A stretch of DNA of 64,000 nt. Origin: Sipunculus nudus. Lineage: Eukaryota > Annelida > Sipuncula > Golfingiida > Sipunculidae. Both the position numbers and the translations under genes were made by a program. Positions 1-14,100 of the stretch are shown piece by piece (position 1 is the first letter of the stretch; every line of letters begins with the position of its first letter). The notes beneath the pieces were generated by a model. The model searched no databases. It was not told the DNA's origin and saw nothing but the letters and a program-made list of their open reading frames with translations. The stretch spans positions 39,450,164-39,514,163 of the forward strand of contig CM049315.1 of the NCBI GenBank assembly GCA_026874595.1, read 5' to 3'.

Positions 1-781
1 TAAAACCTATAAACATGTATAAAGATTTTTGTTTCATTATTTTCTTTGTTCAAACTGCAGAGTAAGAATGTTGAAGATCATTGATTATTTAAACAACTAA
101 AGAATGTATTAATTATTTGCATAAATTATACATAAAAAGGTATAACAAAATTTGTAATTGCTAAATCTAGAAAAGGACATTTTGGTTATTCTGTTTGTAT
201 CTAGCATTCAAGGCCTAAGCTTGAAAGTGCTTGTATTTAGCAAATGTTGAAAAATTCCTTAAAAAGACTTTGAATTTTCACCCTGTACATGCTGGCTGTT
301 TGCAGACCAAGAGTTACCAGATCTGTTTACAAAGTCACTGTACATTTATGCACCCACTTTTAGGGATTCAGGTGTCAATTGATATTCTGTCTAGTATGGA
401 ATGTTTGAATTCAGCATTGCTATGCTTAATGGTAATTACTGTACACTTAACAAAATTCTGATAACATTGTGAATACAAATGAAGAAAATGTTTGGGGCTC
501 AGACATCTGCAGGCAGGTGTATGGATGAGGCACAAAAAGCCTTACAAAAACTTTAAAATCAGGATATATATGTAATTGAAAATACCTTGAAAATTAAATA
601 AAAAAAATTGTGGAAACCCTGCTCGCTATTTACCATCATAAAGCAGTAAATACTGTTCTTCAAGTTGTTAATGACACATGGTCGTAAAATGTCTGTTTGC
701 TTTTTCTCATTTTTTTGGTCTGAATTATTTATTTAAATGTCATAAATAATATGTAGATTTACTGGTGTTTGTTAACAACAG
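1..781. other. Intron of the channel gene (partial)
   Basis: AT-rich sequence upstream of the first visible exon. I found no in-frame coding block with good splice sites and no recognisable repeat. Confidence 0.5.
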
Positions 782-865
782 GTTCTGGAGTTGAGACAGG
801 TCATTGCCAACCTAGTCTTGTCCTTGGTAGAGGAGAACAGCCCAAGTGCCCTCACACTGGCCAAG
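782..865 (+). CDS. Channel exon 1 of those visible
   Basis: The acceptor is the AG at 780-781 and the donor is gtcagt at 866. The exon is in phase 0-0 and encodes 28 residues (VLELRQVIANLVLSL...), an amphipathic helix typical of the cytosolic helical repeats upstream of the membrane domain. Earlier exons must exist to the left; I could not identify one in positions 1-780. Confidence 0.75.
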
Positions 866-3800
866 GTCAGTTTCTTCCCATCATGCAGAAATGTTAACTT
901 GACCCTAGTGTGTGTAATGGTTTAGGCTATAAAGCTATTATTTAACAGCAGGTTTTCTGTGATATTCAGTATGAAATTTACTGCAGTCTCTCAAAGGAAA
1001 ATCGATATACATTACAACATTTTAGAAAGAGACCTGTGTAGAATGGAAAAATTATTTTTCTTACCACGAGTTGCAATGTGTATAAATCATCAGTTTGATG
1101 AGCACAAGGAAAAACTGTAGCATATTTTAATGTATCTAGATTTAGACAAATTTATCAGATGAGTTTACTTTTATCTTCTACACTTCTAATGACCTGTACA
1201 TTTAATATTGGTGTTTAATGTTAAGAAAGTTTTTCAGATTCCTGTCACTTGAACTTTATATATACATGTTTTATTATTCCTATTTCTTATTATATATATA
1301 TTTATCATACTCTAATGAGAGGGTTTTGTTCTACATTCTCAGGAGGTCCAGACCACCCTTGATAAGGAAGCTACCATGAGACTTGTGGTGGAATGTTATA
1401 AAGCATGTCAGGTCTGTCATAATTAAATCCGTTCATGAGATATTAATTATTCCTTACATACACAAATAAACCATAGCCTCCCTCATGTATATACTCTCTG
1501 CAGTCATTCTGCATCTCCTTAGCTTTAACCATTGCTTTGTATACCAAGGTTTTCTGGGTTTCACCACTAGGCCTGGCCAAGCCAAGAATTGTCATCAGAT
1601 CAATCAGAGCTGGTTATTGCATCCAACTCCAATTTTTAAACCAGTTAAACCTGCTCTCATTTGTTTGGTTACAAATCTTGGCCCTGTGCCAGACCTGGTT
1701 GTAAAACTCAGCAAACCGTGCTAAACAGAGCAGCTAAACAAGTGGAGTTATGCTTTGTATAACCACTGCATAAGAAAACTAGTGTGTATATGAAACCAGT
1801 TAAGTCATTTAAAGAAAAATCTTCCTAGTGGATGGACATGTAGGGTGAATGATGCTGGTTTGTTTGTTGTTATTTATATTAACATTGTGTGAACATTTAC
1901 TGCACATGTTTTCTTCTCTTTGTTAAAACAACATGAATATAAATTAATACCCTTTGAATGGGTCTTAAATATAATTGTAATGCATATATTTCTAATATGT
2001 TTGATCTTATGTGTGATACTTTAATCATATATCTGCATTAATTTAAATATACCATGAAAAAGGTGAAATATTAAATGATTACACCTAATTTGATCAAATG
2101 AATATATTTTAATGCTGCTCTTTTAATTATTATATTAAGCTATAACTGGCAATTTTTGTATTGACAATGATCAGCACTGTCAGTGTATATTTTGTGATTG
2201 TTAAGATTATTTATCTTTGTATATGAAAACCATTGATGCTTATGATCTGTAAATATTTTCAGTTTGATGAATAAAGGATCTTTTATATTTGTATACCCTT
2301 ACTCTTGATAAAGTCCATTGAAAATAACAACTGTGCATTAAGCCTACCTTTTGAATTTGAAATAGTTAAACATTTCATCTGAACAATAGGGATTGAATCA
2401 GAGGTTCACAGGGGACATATGCCCCCTCTTTTTTAACCTATAAATATGGGAAATACATGTATATAAAAGTAAAAAGCTTAATTCTGAAAAGCAGTGCCAG
2501 AATTTGTGTCTTAGAATGTTTTCTTCTCTACTTTTGAATGTGATTGTCAGAGTTTAACTCTACTAGCACTCCTGAAGCACACTTATTTACATGTGCTAGA
2601 ATGCTGAGCCCCCTCCCCCCTTTTAGACATTATGTATCCCCCTGAACACATCCTGTTCAGCTTTATCGTTGGAAATGTCTGATTACTATTTTTTTTGCAG
2701 TATCACCTTAAGGTAAAATTGCTTGACAAATTTTAATTTTTGTTGAAAAATCCATATAGATTTTAAAAGATTTCGTTAAATTTCTACTTTTCAGCTCAGC
2801 TGACTGTAAAGCAACTGAGCTAGGTGTGGCAGTTGCCTGTCGGGGAGTCTGGCCGTCCGTAAGAAGGGCACAAAATGTAACCGCTGGACCTAGAAACCTC
2901 TAAGTGTACATCCAGGGAGGTCAATGAAAAATCTCCTTAGAAACCTAAAATTAGGTGTGACCTATATACTTTGAGCTATGGGGCTTAAATACTTTAAGGA
3001 CCCCCCAGAATAATTATCAATATTTTGATAATTAATGCATGGATTGTCATGAATCATACCTTCAATATTGACCATGACTAGTTTTGTCAGGTCCTGAAAA
3101 CTGGTGGTGCCATCTATATTTTTTTCTAATTTTTAGGATTTTTTATCTGTTTTTGAGACCATCAGATGACAGCAATTATGTCAGTTTCTCAGCTGTGGTT
3201 TCATCCAGTGTCCTTAAATCTGATATGTATATTAGTTATGTTTGGACTCTTCAGTTCCTGAAGACTGGTGGCGCCACCTGTATTTTTTCTAATTTTTATG
3301 CAATTTTTCCTTTATTTTGAGACTGCCAAATTATGTTGATACTATCAGATTTGTAACTGTGGTTTTATCTGTGTCCTGCTACCTTGTTTTGTTTATTAGG
3401 GTGCAGCTTGAATAAGCAGATGCTCTATATTAATCACCCTGCCCGTCCATCTGTTCATCTTTCTGTATGGCCATCAAATTTATTTCCTGATGATAACTCC
3501 AGTTTGGATAGACATTGGTTTTCAGACTTGACTTATATATGGCCCACCTGTAACACAGGAACTGTATTTGATTTTCGGGTCATGAGGTCAAAAGTCAAAG
3601 GTCAAGGTCACAGGACCCACATATTTGAAAAGATTTATATGGATGCATTTTAAGCCAATCTTTTCACCTCAAACCTTTCATCTTGCACATATAGCTGACC
3701 TGCCATTAGGGGAATATCCTGATTGATTTTGAGGATACAAGGTCAAAAGTCAAGGTCACAGGGGCCATCTCTCCACATATTTGTTTCCAGATGATAATTC

Positions 3801-5118
3801 CAGTTTTGATTGACATATTAGTATCATACTTATATAAAACCCTCCAATAATGTAAGAACCCTTTTGATTAAGGGGTCATGAGGTCAATGGTCAAGGTCAC
3901 AGAACCTTTTAATTTTGGGGTCACTTAGTCAAAGGTCAAGGTCACAAGGGGCAGTCCATTCACAAATTAGTTTATGGATGATATATCAAGTTTGGGTAGA
4001 CAGGTTGGCTTTAAATTGATCACAGGACTCATAGTTTGAAAAAACTCATAAACCTATCCATACATACAAATTCAGCTGACATTGAGACCCATGGGTCCCT
4101 AGTTTTTATTAAAACACTCATGTCATATATGAGATTTATTTTCTGCTGTTGGTCTCTAAACATATTTTTTATAATCTGTATCATTATATGTGATGTTGTC
4201 TGTGCATTAGATGGAGAAAAAGATGTTCAAACGTCTGTTTCAAGATGAACAGCAGGAGAACGATAATAGCGTATTAAGCACTGCCCGTTCCTTTGCATCT
4301 GCAGGAAAATCACTCCTGCAGACTGTGTTTGTAAGCATTATTTGTTTCTGATTACAGTAGATGATCATTATTTATCTGAACACCTCTTATAAAAAAATTT
4401 TGTTTATCCAAAATTGAAAACTCAGAAGTGAAATTTTGACTGTTTTCTTAAATCTGAACAATGGTTAAAACTTCTGAAAAGTTTTCTACAAAATATCAAC
4501 AAATTTCAAGTAAATATACAGAGATAAGCAAATTTGTTAATCTGAACGATTGCTAATCTGAACAAAACCCTGTGTCCCATTCTGTTCAGTTAAATGGCAC
4601 TACTGTATATGATCAACCTGTTTATTTTCATACCTTGTAACTGTACAGTATTTTGTAATTTATCATATCCTTGACCTAAATATATATCTTTGATTCATAC
4701 ATACATTATTTGTGTTTATATTTGATTATGTAATATATTCTGATATTATTTTGTGAAGACAATTCATGTTCATATTTGATTTTTTGTATGAATTAAGCAC
4801 ATTTTAAATTTTCATCATACAATGGTATTTACACTAATGATAAAATAAAACTTAATGTGTTTGTAATTTTTTATATATGTAATTTTTATCAAATTGAAAT
4901 GTCCACTGTCAGTCATGTATGTACACCTCCTTCCACTAGTGTGTTATTATACAGTATGATGGGGTCACCTTTGCATTATCACCTGTGTTTCATTCAGTAT
5001 GCCTTTCACACATTGTAAATTCCTAAGGTGATGTGTACATGCACAAGATGTAAATATTCACTGGTGATGGTTAGTGCTGTTGGTATCATACCTTACCCCT
5101 ATGAAAATCTTAATCAAG

Positions 5119-5180
<62 letters not shown>

Positions 5181-8100
5181 TTATACAGACAGGTGATATA
5201 CTGACCCTGAAAGAAAAGTTCAGCAAAGTGGGTTTTACTTATTTCTTCATACTGTGCAGGCTGTATGACTTTGACAGTCAAGTGGTGGATGGTAAGTGAC
5301 AAATATTGCTATACTTTTATGACATGAATTTCCAAGTTTTACCTACATATACTGTCGTTTCCTCCTTATTTGCTGTGTCTTCCAATTTGCTATATTTGCA
5401 GTCATTCTGTTACCTCAAAATTGAAACCACACAGTTTTGAATGCATACCAGACCATGAGCATTATTGTCAGAAGCTGCTGATAGCTGGCAAGTACAGGCG
5501 TCCATTGTTGTTTGTAGATGATTATGACTCATCTTTTAAATAACAGGAATAACATACCCTTGTCAAGACTATTTCCTAAAGAAACATATTGCAAGGTTAT
5601 GCATGGTTTTTGACATGCTAGTTGTTTTGATTGACCCGTGGCCCTAATCTAAATTTCGGCCAGCAGCTAGGGTCAGTGTTTCCTGCACGCGTCAGGACAG
5701 CCATCTATGAATGTTCAAACAGGCAGTATATCCAGCAAGTGAAATAGTAGCCCTGGATAATTTTATAATTAGAGGTTTCTGAAAAAATTTGATCATGCCA
5801 GATTATAGTTTCATATTTGATAAATAAAATATACTACTACATTTTTGACAGAGGACGAAAAGAAAACTCTGAAATATAAAGAAATAAAAACCCTGAAAAT
5901 TCAGCCCTGCTGATATAATGGCAACCACAGAATTTTCATGCCTTAATTTCAGTCTTTTATTTCTCTTAAATATCATCAGCTTATATTTATTTCCTTGTAT
6001 ATACTCAAAGATTTGCATCATCTAGCTTAATAATGCTTTCATGTTTGCATTATTTAATCAGTTTTTCTTAAAGGTTTGATAAAATTGAAACATGAACCCA
6101 GACCAAAGTGATTTGAAAATTATATCATATATAAATGTGGGTCCAAGTGCAGAATCAAGAAGTAAATTTAGAACGCATTATACCAGGAAGAAAAATTAGA
6201 AATTATTAAAGCAAAAATTAAATAATAAGAAATTATAGATGAGGAATAAAAATGTAAACAATCATATTAAAGTATCCATTATTTTACTTTCAAAGGCAAA
6301 CAACAGATGACATCATATTGAAATGTCGTGTAAATTTAAATAAGGATTTTACTTTGTATTTATAAGATCAAAAGACCATTATCTAATACATGATTCAATG
6401 GGCAAGTTGAAATAGGATGATGAATGTGTTCCGTGTCAATTACTACACCTAAAATGGCACATTTATCTTTAAAGTCTGCTGCTGATACCTTTATGCCCCA
6501 CCCCATCTCATTAATACTGTCCTCTGCTTCCAACTTGGAATGATGAACATTGAGTTGGTTATGCCTTTTGCTCAATTTGTCGTTCTGGCTTTTATTCCTG
6601 CACATTTAATTTACAGATTTCCCCAATATTATTTGACATACTATATTAACATTGGATGGGATTGCTTTTGGACCACCTATATCTATCCATCCTTCCATCT
6701 GACATGCAATGCATCAAGCACAGTCCATTACACATTAGTTTGCAGATTACAACTTATCTAAATTAAATCAAATTAGGTACAGTTGCATTTTAGAATAACT
6801 TGGATGGGATTCAATCTGCACCATTGCTATACATGTATAGGAAGCACAGATACTTTCATCTCAGTCTGTATAACTATAAGACAGTCTCACCATACCATGG
6901 CTATCGCCCCAGGTAGTATGCATGTACAGTGGAACCCCACAATTACGACCACCCTGGGGACTGAGCAAAGTGGTCTTAATTTGGGGGTGGTCGTATTTGT
7001 GAAACTCTTACCGTGGTCGCATATAACACGCTGATATTTAATGTGTATCAGAGTTTATCTACTGCATATCTTTAATGTGAATTATAACAAAATATTTTAC
7101 TTAGCGGAGGACCCTAATTATGTAGTAGCTAATAATGTGTGTAGCTGAACATATTTATTCATGATAAAAATTAATATACATGTACACATACGTAGTGAAT
7201 GATGATTAACAAATAATAACACTAAGGCAATACGATTACAACCTACTGAATGCATATTTAACATAATACGTGGCTGTCATATATTTAGCCTTCCGCTTGA
7301 GTATATATTGCGTGCACTTGAGTTTTCCCGACGCTAAACTGCTGAGCCATTTGGTGCTGACTGCGCGCAGTGCTGAGAGCTCTTTCAGAGGCATGGTTGC
7401 CTAACAGCAAGCAATTTAAATGCAAACTTAACCAGTAGAGAAACTGACAACGATCTATCAGAAAAGGCAAGTTAATGTGAGGGATTTTCCCCCCATGCAA
7501 GCTTTATTTATACATTTTACTGACTGCTCAATACTCAGTGTCAGTAAGGTATGAACACATTTAGGATTAACTAGGTAGTTAATTTTACCAATGAGGATCG
7601 AACAATATGTGATGAGTTGAAATATTAAGCCCGCAACCCCACACTTAGGGTAGCTGTATTACAGGTGATCACTGAGGGGCAATTAGCATCTGACCCCAGG
7701 TCAGACCGGCTCATTAAGTAATCAGGCCGATGGTTACCCTCTTTGAGATATAACCTACACCTCAACGAGTCCCAGCGAAGACACCGAGTCGGGAAGATAT
7801 GCGGGACCAGATTAACACCAGGGTTAAGAAACCTTGTTACCCGCTTTGATCTTTTGTTAAGGCGTCTGTGACAAGACGCAGCCATTGACTCGTGACAAAT
7901 GTTGTTTCAGTACTTCTCGGCGGTGGTCGCATTAGCGGGGTCGCATTAACGCTGGGGCCAGGAAATCTGGTCGTAATTCTGAATTCAGGGGTGGTCGTAA
8001 TTTTGAGTCATTTTTAAACATAAATAACTAAAAAAAATTCTGGACCAAGCAAAATGGTCGTAATTGTGGGGTGGTCGCAATTGTGGGGTGGTCGCAAGGC

Positions 8101-11100
8101 GGGGTTCCACTGTACATACTTTCTGTTAGTATGGGTGTATTGTCAAAATTTCATTTTGTAGATTATACAGATACTTTCTTGTCATACCGGTTCAGGTATT
8201 TCATTGATAAGCAGGGGACATTAATTCCATGAATTTGCATTTTTTTTAATTTTCAGACCTCCAGGCTAACCCTGATCAGAGTCTTGCCATTCAGTATTAC
8301 CTGAAGAATTCCATGTCTGTGGAGATTCAGAAGGATGATTATCTTCACAAGGTCAACTTCAGGGTCAAAGACAGGGTTAGTCAACAGCTTGTCTCAGTCA
8401 AACATTATGTACAGTGAAAGCTTAAAGTTATTATGGGACCTTATATTCATCAGATAGCATTTTTATATGCCTGTACATGATGGGACGTATTATGGTACAC
8501 CCACCGTGTGTCCGTCCTTAACTTTAAGTGTTGCTGTGATTACTTACAAGGGCTTTGATGGATTTTCACAATACTCACCATAACTACTTACTAATAGTTT
8601 ATCTTGCCTGAGTTTGATTATAGGCAAATCCATGCATATTTAATGAGGTCAGAGGTCACAAGGCATAAGATGAGCATATTTGCGGTGCTCTTGTTGAAAA
8701 TGCAGTGTTCTAATTTGACTTACTCTTAATTCAGATATCTATTTAAAGGCATGGCTTAAGTGATGCAGTCCAGTAAGAAAGGCTAAATGTGATGTTAATA
8801 AATTATTACCACCATGCCCAGATTTGAGTAGCGCTGTCTGACTTCATACATGTCACAGACAAATGTTTGTAGATTATCAGCAAATATCATGTAAATTGTT
8901 ATAAATGTAAACTTCCTGAGCACAAAATGATATAAAGTCATAGTAAGAAAAAAGCATTTATTTCTCTGAAACCCAAAAGTGAATATCTTTTGTATAAACC
9001 ATTTTTTGGTTCAGATGCCAGGTATTTCTGATTGATGTAGATTCTGGGTGTATTTGTGATTATAAGTGCTATATAATAAGCTCAATTATATGTAAGTTTT
9101 TCAAAATTTCAGACATTTTATCTTTAATGTTTATATATTGTCATTATATGCTTTTTATTTGGACAGAATGTGTTGAGGAAAGAGGTGAGAGAGAAACTCA
9201 AGTGGGATGTTGACCGGTCTTCACCGAGCGCTAAGATCCAGGACCTCATGTCATGGTACAGTGATATCGCTGGGGACATCCGCTACCAGAAGAAAGTCCT
9301 CTCTAGCCCCCTGGCTGGATTCTTCACCAAGGGATGGTAAGTGAGACAAATAATTCACATTCTCAGAAGCCAGCTCACTTCTCAGAGACTTGCTTCTAAA
9401 CAGAAGATTACAAACCTACTACAGGATTCTCATGCCCTTTAAAGTCATATAGTTTTAAATTTAACATTTCTGTCCTTAGGTCATGATTTTATTAAATATT
9501 AAAAAAACACGTGAAAAAGTCCTGAGATTCTAGAACATTTAAAATTTCATCAATCTTTTCTCACATCAATCTTTTCTCACCATTAAAATTGGAAATACTG
9601 AAATGAAAATTAGGTGAAGAGAAATGAGTTTGTGTTAGCTTACATATGACAGAGTTTTAAAACATATCATCATAAGAAATATTATTGGATATGTTTCACT
9701 GATTTAGAACCTTCTCTTTAATTTCAGGTTACTTTGGAATTCTCTATGCATCATTCTGAGCTTGGCTATCAGTGGAGTGATGTTGGTGTCTTGGAGAGCA
9801 AAAGGGGTAGGCCCCAATGCCCCTGCTAATACCACAGGGTAAGAGACCTGGACAATTTGTCATTTGTAGCTTGCCTTGAAATTTTTACAAAGATTTCCTG
9901 GAAATAAATGTTTGAAATGGAGGACTGTAGTTTAAACATAGTCTGCTGATGTTCATCTATTCTAAAAGTGAATGATCAGTGTTACAGATTGTCATGTCCA
10001 GATGGCAGCACTGTAGGCTTTTTGTCAACTTATAATGACCCCTCCCCATGTACCTTGATATCATCAGGAGATTTACACAATATTTTATAAAGAAATTTTT
10101 AATAGGTAATAGTCTTTTTACAGCCGCCAAATATAATTTGAACATTGTAAAAATTAATGCATGCCTGTTTTATAATTTGTTTTTAATGCTCTTGAATCAA
10201 ATAACTGTTGTTTTCACACCCAAAGGTCCTCATATATGTATGTATACAAGTTATTTGTGCTGTATGTCCACACACTTATTTAGAAAGGCATTAGCATTTT
10301 ACTATCTGTCAATACCAGCAACAATTAAATAAAAACATTTAGTATCTCCTCACTGATACTGAAAATGATGTTACCCATGCCCAGGTTAAGAGGGGATGAA
10401 GTTATCTCTACATGGTCTCAGTTCTCCTGAGTTCTGCTAATAAAGGTCCAGAATCCAGATACTAGAATTCAACGGGGGTAAAAATATTGCGTTGTAGTTC
10501 CTCCTTCACTCTCCAGATGTCAGCAGGGTAAGGGTATGCTGTTTCTGACTGTCTTGTTTCTTCCTGTTTTGCAGACCTTGGCCAATCTTTGACGATGACT
10601 TAATGGACCAGACCTTGTATGAACAGATATTTTATCCCCTGGCCATCATTCACAATGTGTTCTCACTGTTTGTGCTCATTAGTTACTTCTTATCAAACCA
10701 TCCAACTTTCCCGACATTCTCTGGGATAGCAGATGCATTCAGGTAAGGTATCCTGATTCTCATTAAGAAATTTTAAAATGACAAAGTTCTTATGATATGG
10801 CAGTAATTTCTCAAATGCAATCTGATCAAATAAAATGGTGTATACATTAGTTTGCATAGAATGCAAAATGTTTAATAGACCCTTTGTCACCACACTCTAG
10901 TGACATCTGTTGGCAAAGGTTGAAACTAAGTGTTCCCACCCTTTGACAACAAGGAAAGTTTGTTTTATCTCAGTTGATAAATGTGAAAAACATATCTTGA
11001 TTTTATGTAAAGATAAGGATTTTTTCACAGTCTCTGGCATGTACCTGGCATCATTCACAAACCTCAGTGTAGGCTCATTGGATCTTTGGAGCATAGCAAA

Positions 11101-14100
11101 TGACCATTATTCACTGTGTAGATACTAGTTACGTGAATTAAATGCACAAGAGTTCATCATTCGCAAAAGGACAGCAGCAATGTAATAAAAAACAATTATG
11201 ATAAAGTTTTGTTGTATAAACCCTTATATTATCCTCTTCTGTATGCATGTAAATCCTGAAATAGAGATGACTTTGTGATAGCACACATTCTAACTATTAA
11301 AATGAATTGCTGTGTTTCAGGAAATGTTTCAGACGCAAAGACGAGGATGAAATAGAAAAGAAAGAAGTTGAATCCCACCTTGAAGTTCATCTCTTCAGCT
11401 TCCAAACATTATATTACTTGGTAGGTGGTACAGTCCTCAGATCTGTACATGTGTACTAGTATATCAAACATTGTGTGTATAATTGTTAAAAAAGTCAGGT
11501 TAACTGTATTTCCATATTTTTGTGCTCTATTCTGCATTATCTTTGAGAATTGAATAGGATTAGTTAAATGGCATGAAAGTGTGTGATGTGCTATCCTGTG
11601 CAAAATATGTTCTTAAGATTAATTGTATCCACAAAAACAAAGTGATGCAGACTATGTTTTTGACTGGGTTCCACCGCTGGGGTCTCCATTGCTGTCTCTG
11701 CCACCGCCACCATGTACGTTTCATGAGAAGAACTCTGAGACAACTGGACTGATTTTTCCAAAACTTGACCCCATTATCTGGTCATGTGTGAACTGATGCT
11801 GAACCATTTGCAATGACCTCTGACCTTTCCTCTGCAGTGTGTCCATCTGTGCGTCTGTTTTTCACATTAACCAACATATCTTCAGACTTTTTTTACCAAT
11901 CAGGCTGAAATTTTGCATGAGTATAACTCTTGGATAGCTTGATATCATACAAAAAATTGATGGCACCACGTGCAACCATTTTTGCACAACGTCCACCGTT
12001 TGTCTGCCTTTGGTTAATATCACTCATATCTGGGCATCGGTTTGACTTATCTGCCTAAAGTTTTGCATGTGTATACATCCTTGATAGCTTTCTTGATTTA
12101 ATGGCAGGTGGCACCACCTACATTTATGTTTATGCTGCAGACATCAATGCAAATATCTCAGGACTGGTAAGATTTATCAACCTGAAATTTTGCATGTATA
12201 TAAATCTCACATAGCTCTTTATCATACGGTAAACTCATATCTCGGCAGTGGTTTGACTTATCTGCCTAATTTCACATAATAAAGCACAACAATTATTTCA
12301 TTTTTTATACCCTGAAAATTCAGGATATACAGGTGTATTTGATTCTTTATGTATATTTTGACTCTAAATTTTATTTGCTCACATATGTGATATCATTGTT
12401 TTATTTTTGTCATAATACATTTAAAGCACAAGATATTGTGTTTACATATGCATTTGATGCTAAAAGAAATAAAACTGAAGTGCATATTCATTCAGTATTG
12501 CTTTAATGTATTTCTTCTTTTATTCAGGTGTTCTTTGCCTTGTCTGTATTGGGGACATTCACATACGGGTATTTCTTTGCTTTCCATTTGTTAAATATAG
12601 TCAACAATAACCCGCTGCTGAGTGGTGTCATCCGAGCAGTCACTAAAAATGGTAAGTCATGACTACACAGGCTGTCAGCTACTGCACACCACTGTACACT
12701 TAAGAACACGGCAGTATAATGTAGAACCATAAATTTTGGGGGATTGTAATTTTGACAGTTTTTGCCAGGACACCTTGATTATTAAAAAATACATGCTTAT
12801 AGAAATAATATTCCAGACTTATTAAAGTCATTTTCCTTGAAGTATGCATATGGAGTGCATGGTCTTAATGGGCTTGTTCAGATATCTGAATCTATTAATT
12901 TTAACTTAAGATAATTCCTTGAACTTTGCCTGAAAAAAGGCCAGAAAACACTGGTCTGTCCACACATTGTTTTATTGTTTGATTTATATCCATATATCAG
13001 TGTGTATATAACATGTCAAAATAATCCAGACACATTAAACCAGAAAATAATGGGGCCAACTTGAGTTTGCAGCTTTGCTATCCAACCAGCTAGTGACCTA
13101 CCAACTTCTACACCCATGCAACCAACCACATTAGGTTTCATGGTTTTTTGTCCTTCAGCACCAGTTGATGCATTATGTTTTACTAATAGCTTGTATATGA
13201 AAAAGCTCACACATCAGTCACAGAGGTGTTATAAGAACATTTCTGAGCAGAAATTCAGTAAAGTTTATTAATATGTCAGCAGAGTAAGCAAGAAATCACA
13301 TACATTCTACAGAAAAGGTAGTTCAATTGCTCTCATAACTAATCATGGCCCTTGAAGCTAACCAGGAAGAAGCTTAGCAAACCCTGCAGTAGTAAGCAAT
13401 AGTATAACCTCTGAATTTGGATTGTAAATTTTTCTGTATTCTATGTGTAGTTTATTGAATTAAAAATCTGTACTTAAGTTAATAGTTGTTTGTTTCAGGT
13501 AAATCACTGCTGATGCTGGCCCTGCTGGGTATAGTTGTCATCTACATCTTTGCCCTGGTAGCTTTCGCTTTCTTCAGGGTCACATTCAACTTTTCCAAAG
13601 ATGAGATGTTTTGTAACACTCTGTATGAGTGCACAGTCACTGTGCTGCGTTATGGACTGGTTGGGGACATCTATGATGTAAGTAAAGGATTGGTATTATT
13701 TCATATGTCAATGAAGTCATACTTTATTTTCTTGAAAAATGTCATAGATGTTCAGTTGATAAAATATCATTTTTTTAAGTAAGGAATAAGACATGATATC
13801 TAAAAATATTTTTAAAAATAAAAAATATATATATATATACAATTAAACATTCTGTTGAAGACAAAGGGACTTACAAAACTTCCGCTTCTAAGAGGTGTGA
13901 CACAAGCAGGTTTTATATGGTTATAATTTAACGTCAAACACTAAGCATGAAACTTCAACAAAGGCAAGTTTTCAAATTTTAAGTGAGCTTTGCACAATGA
14001 GGTACATTTCACTGTATATTATAAAACATTTTCCTATCAATACATGAGGTGGCCAGAACAGCTAGAAGACATTCACCTACATATACAGCAGTGTAATACA

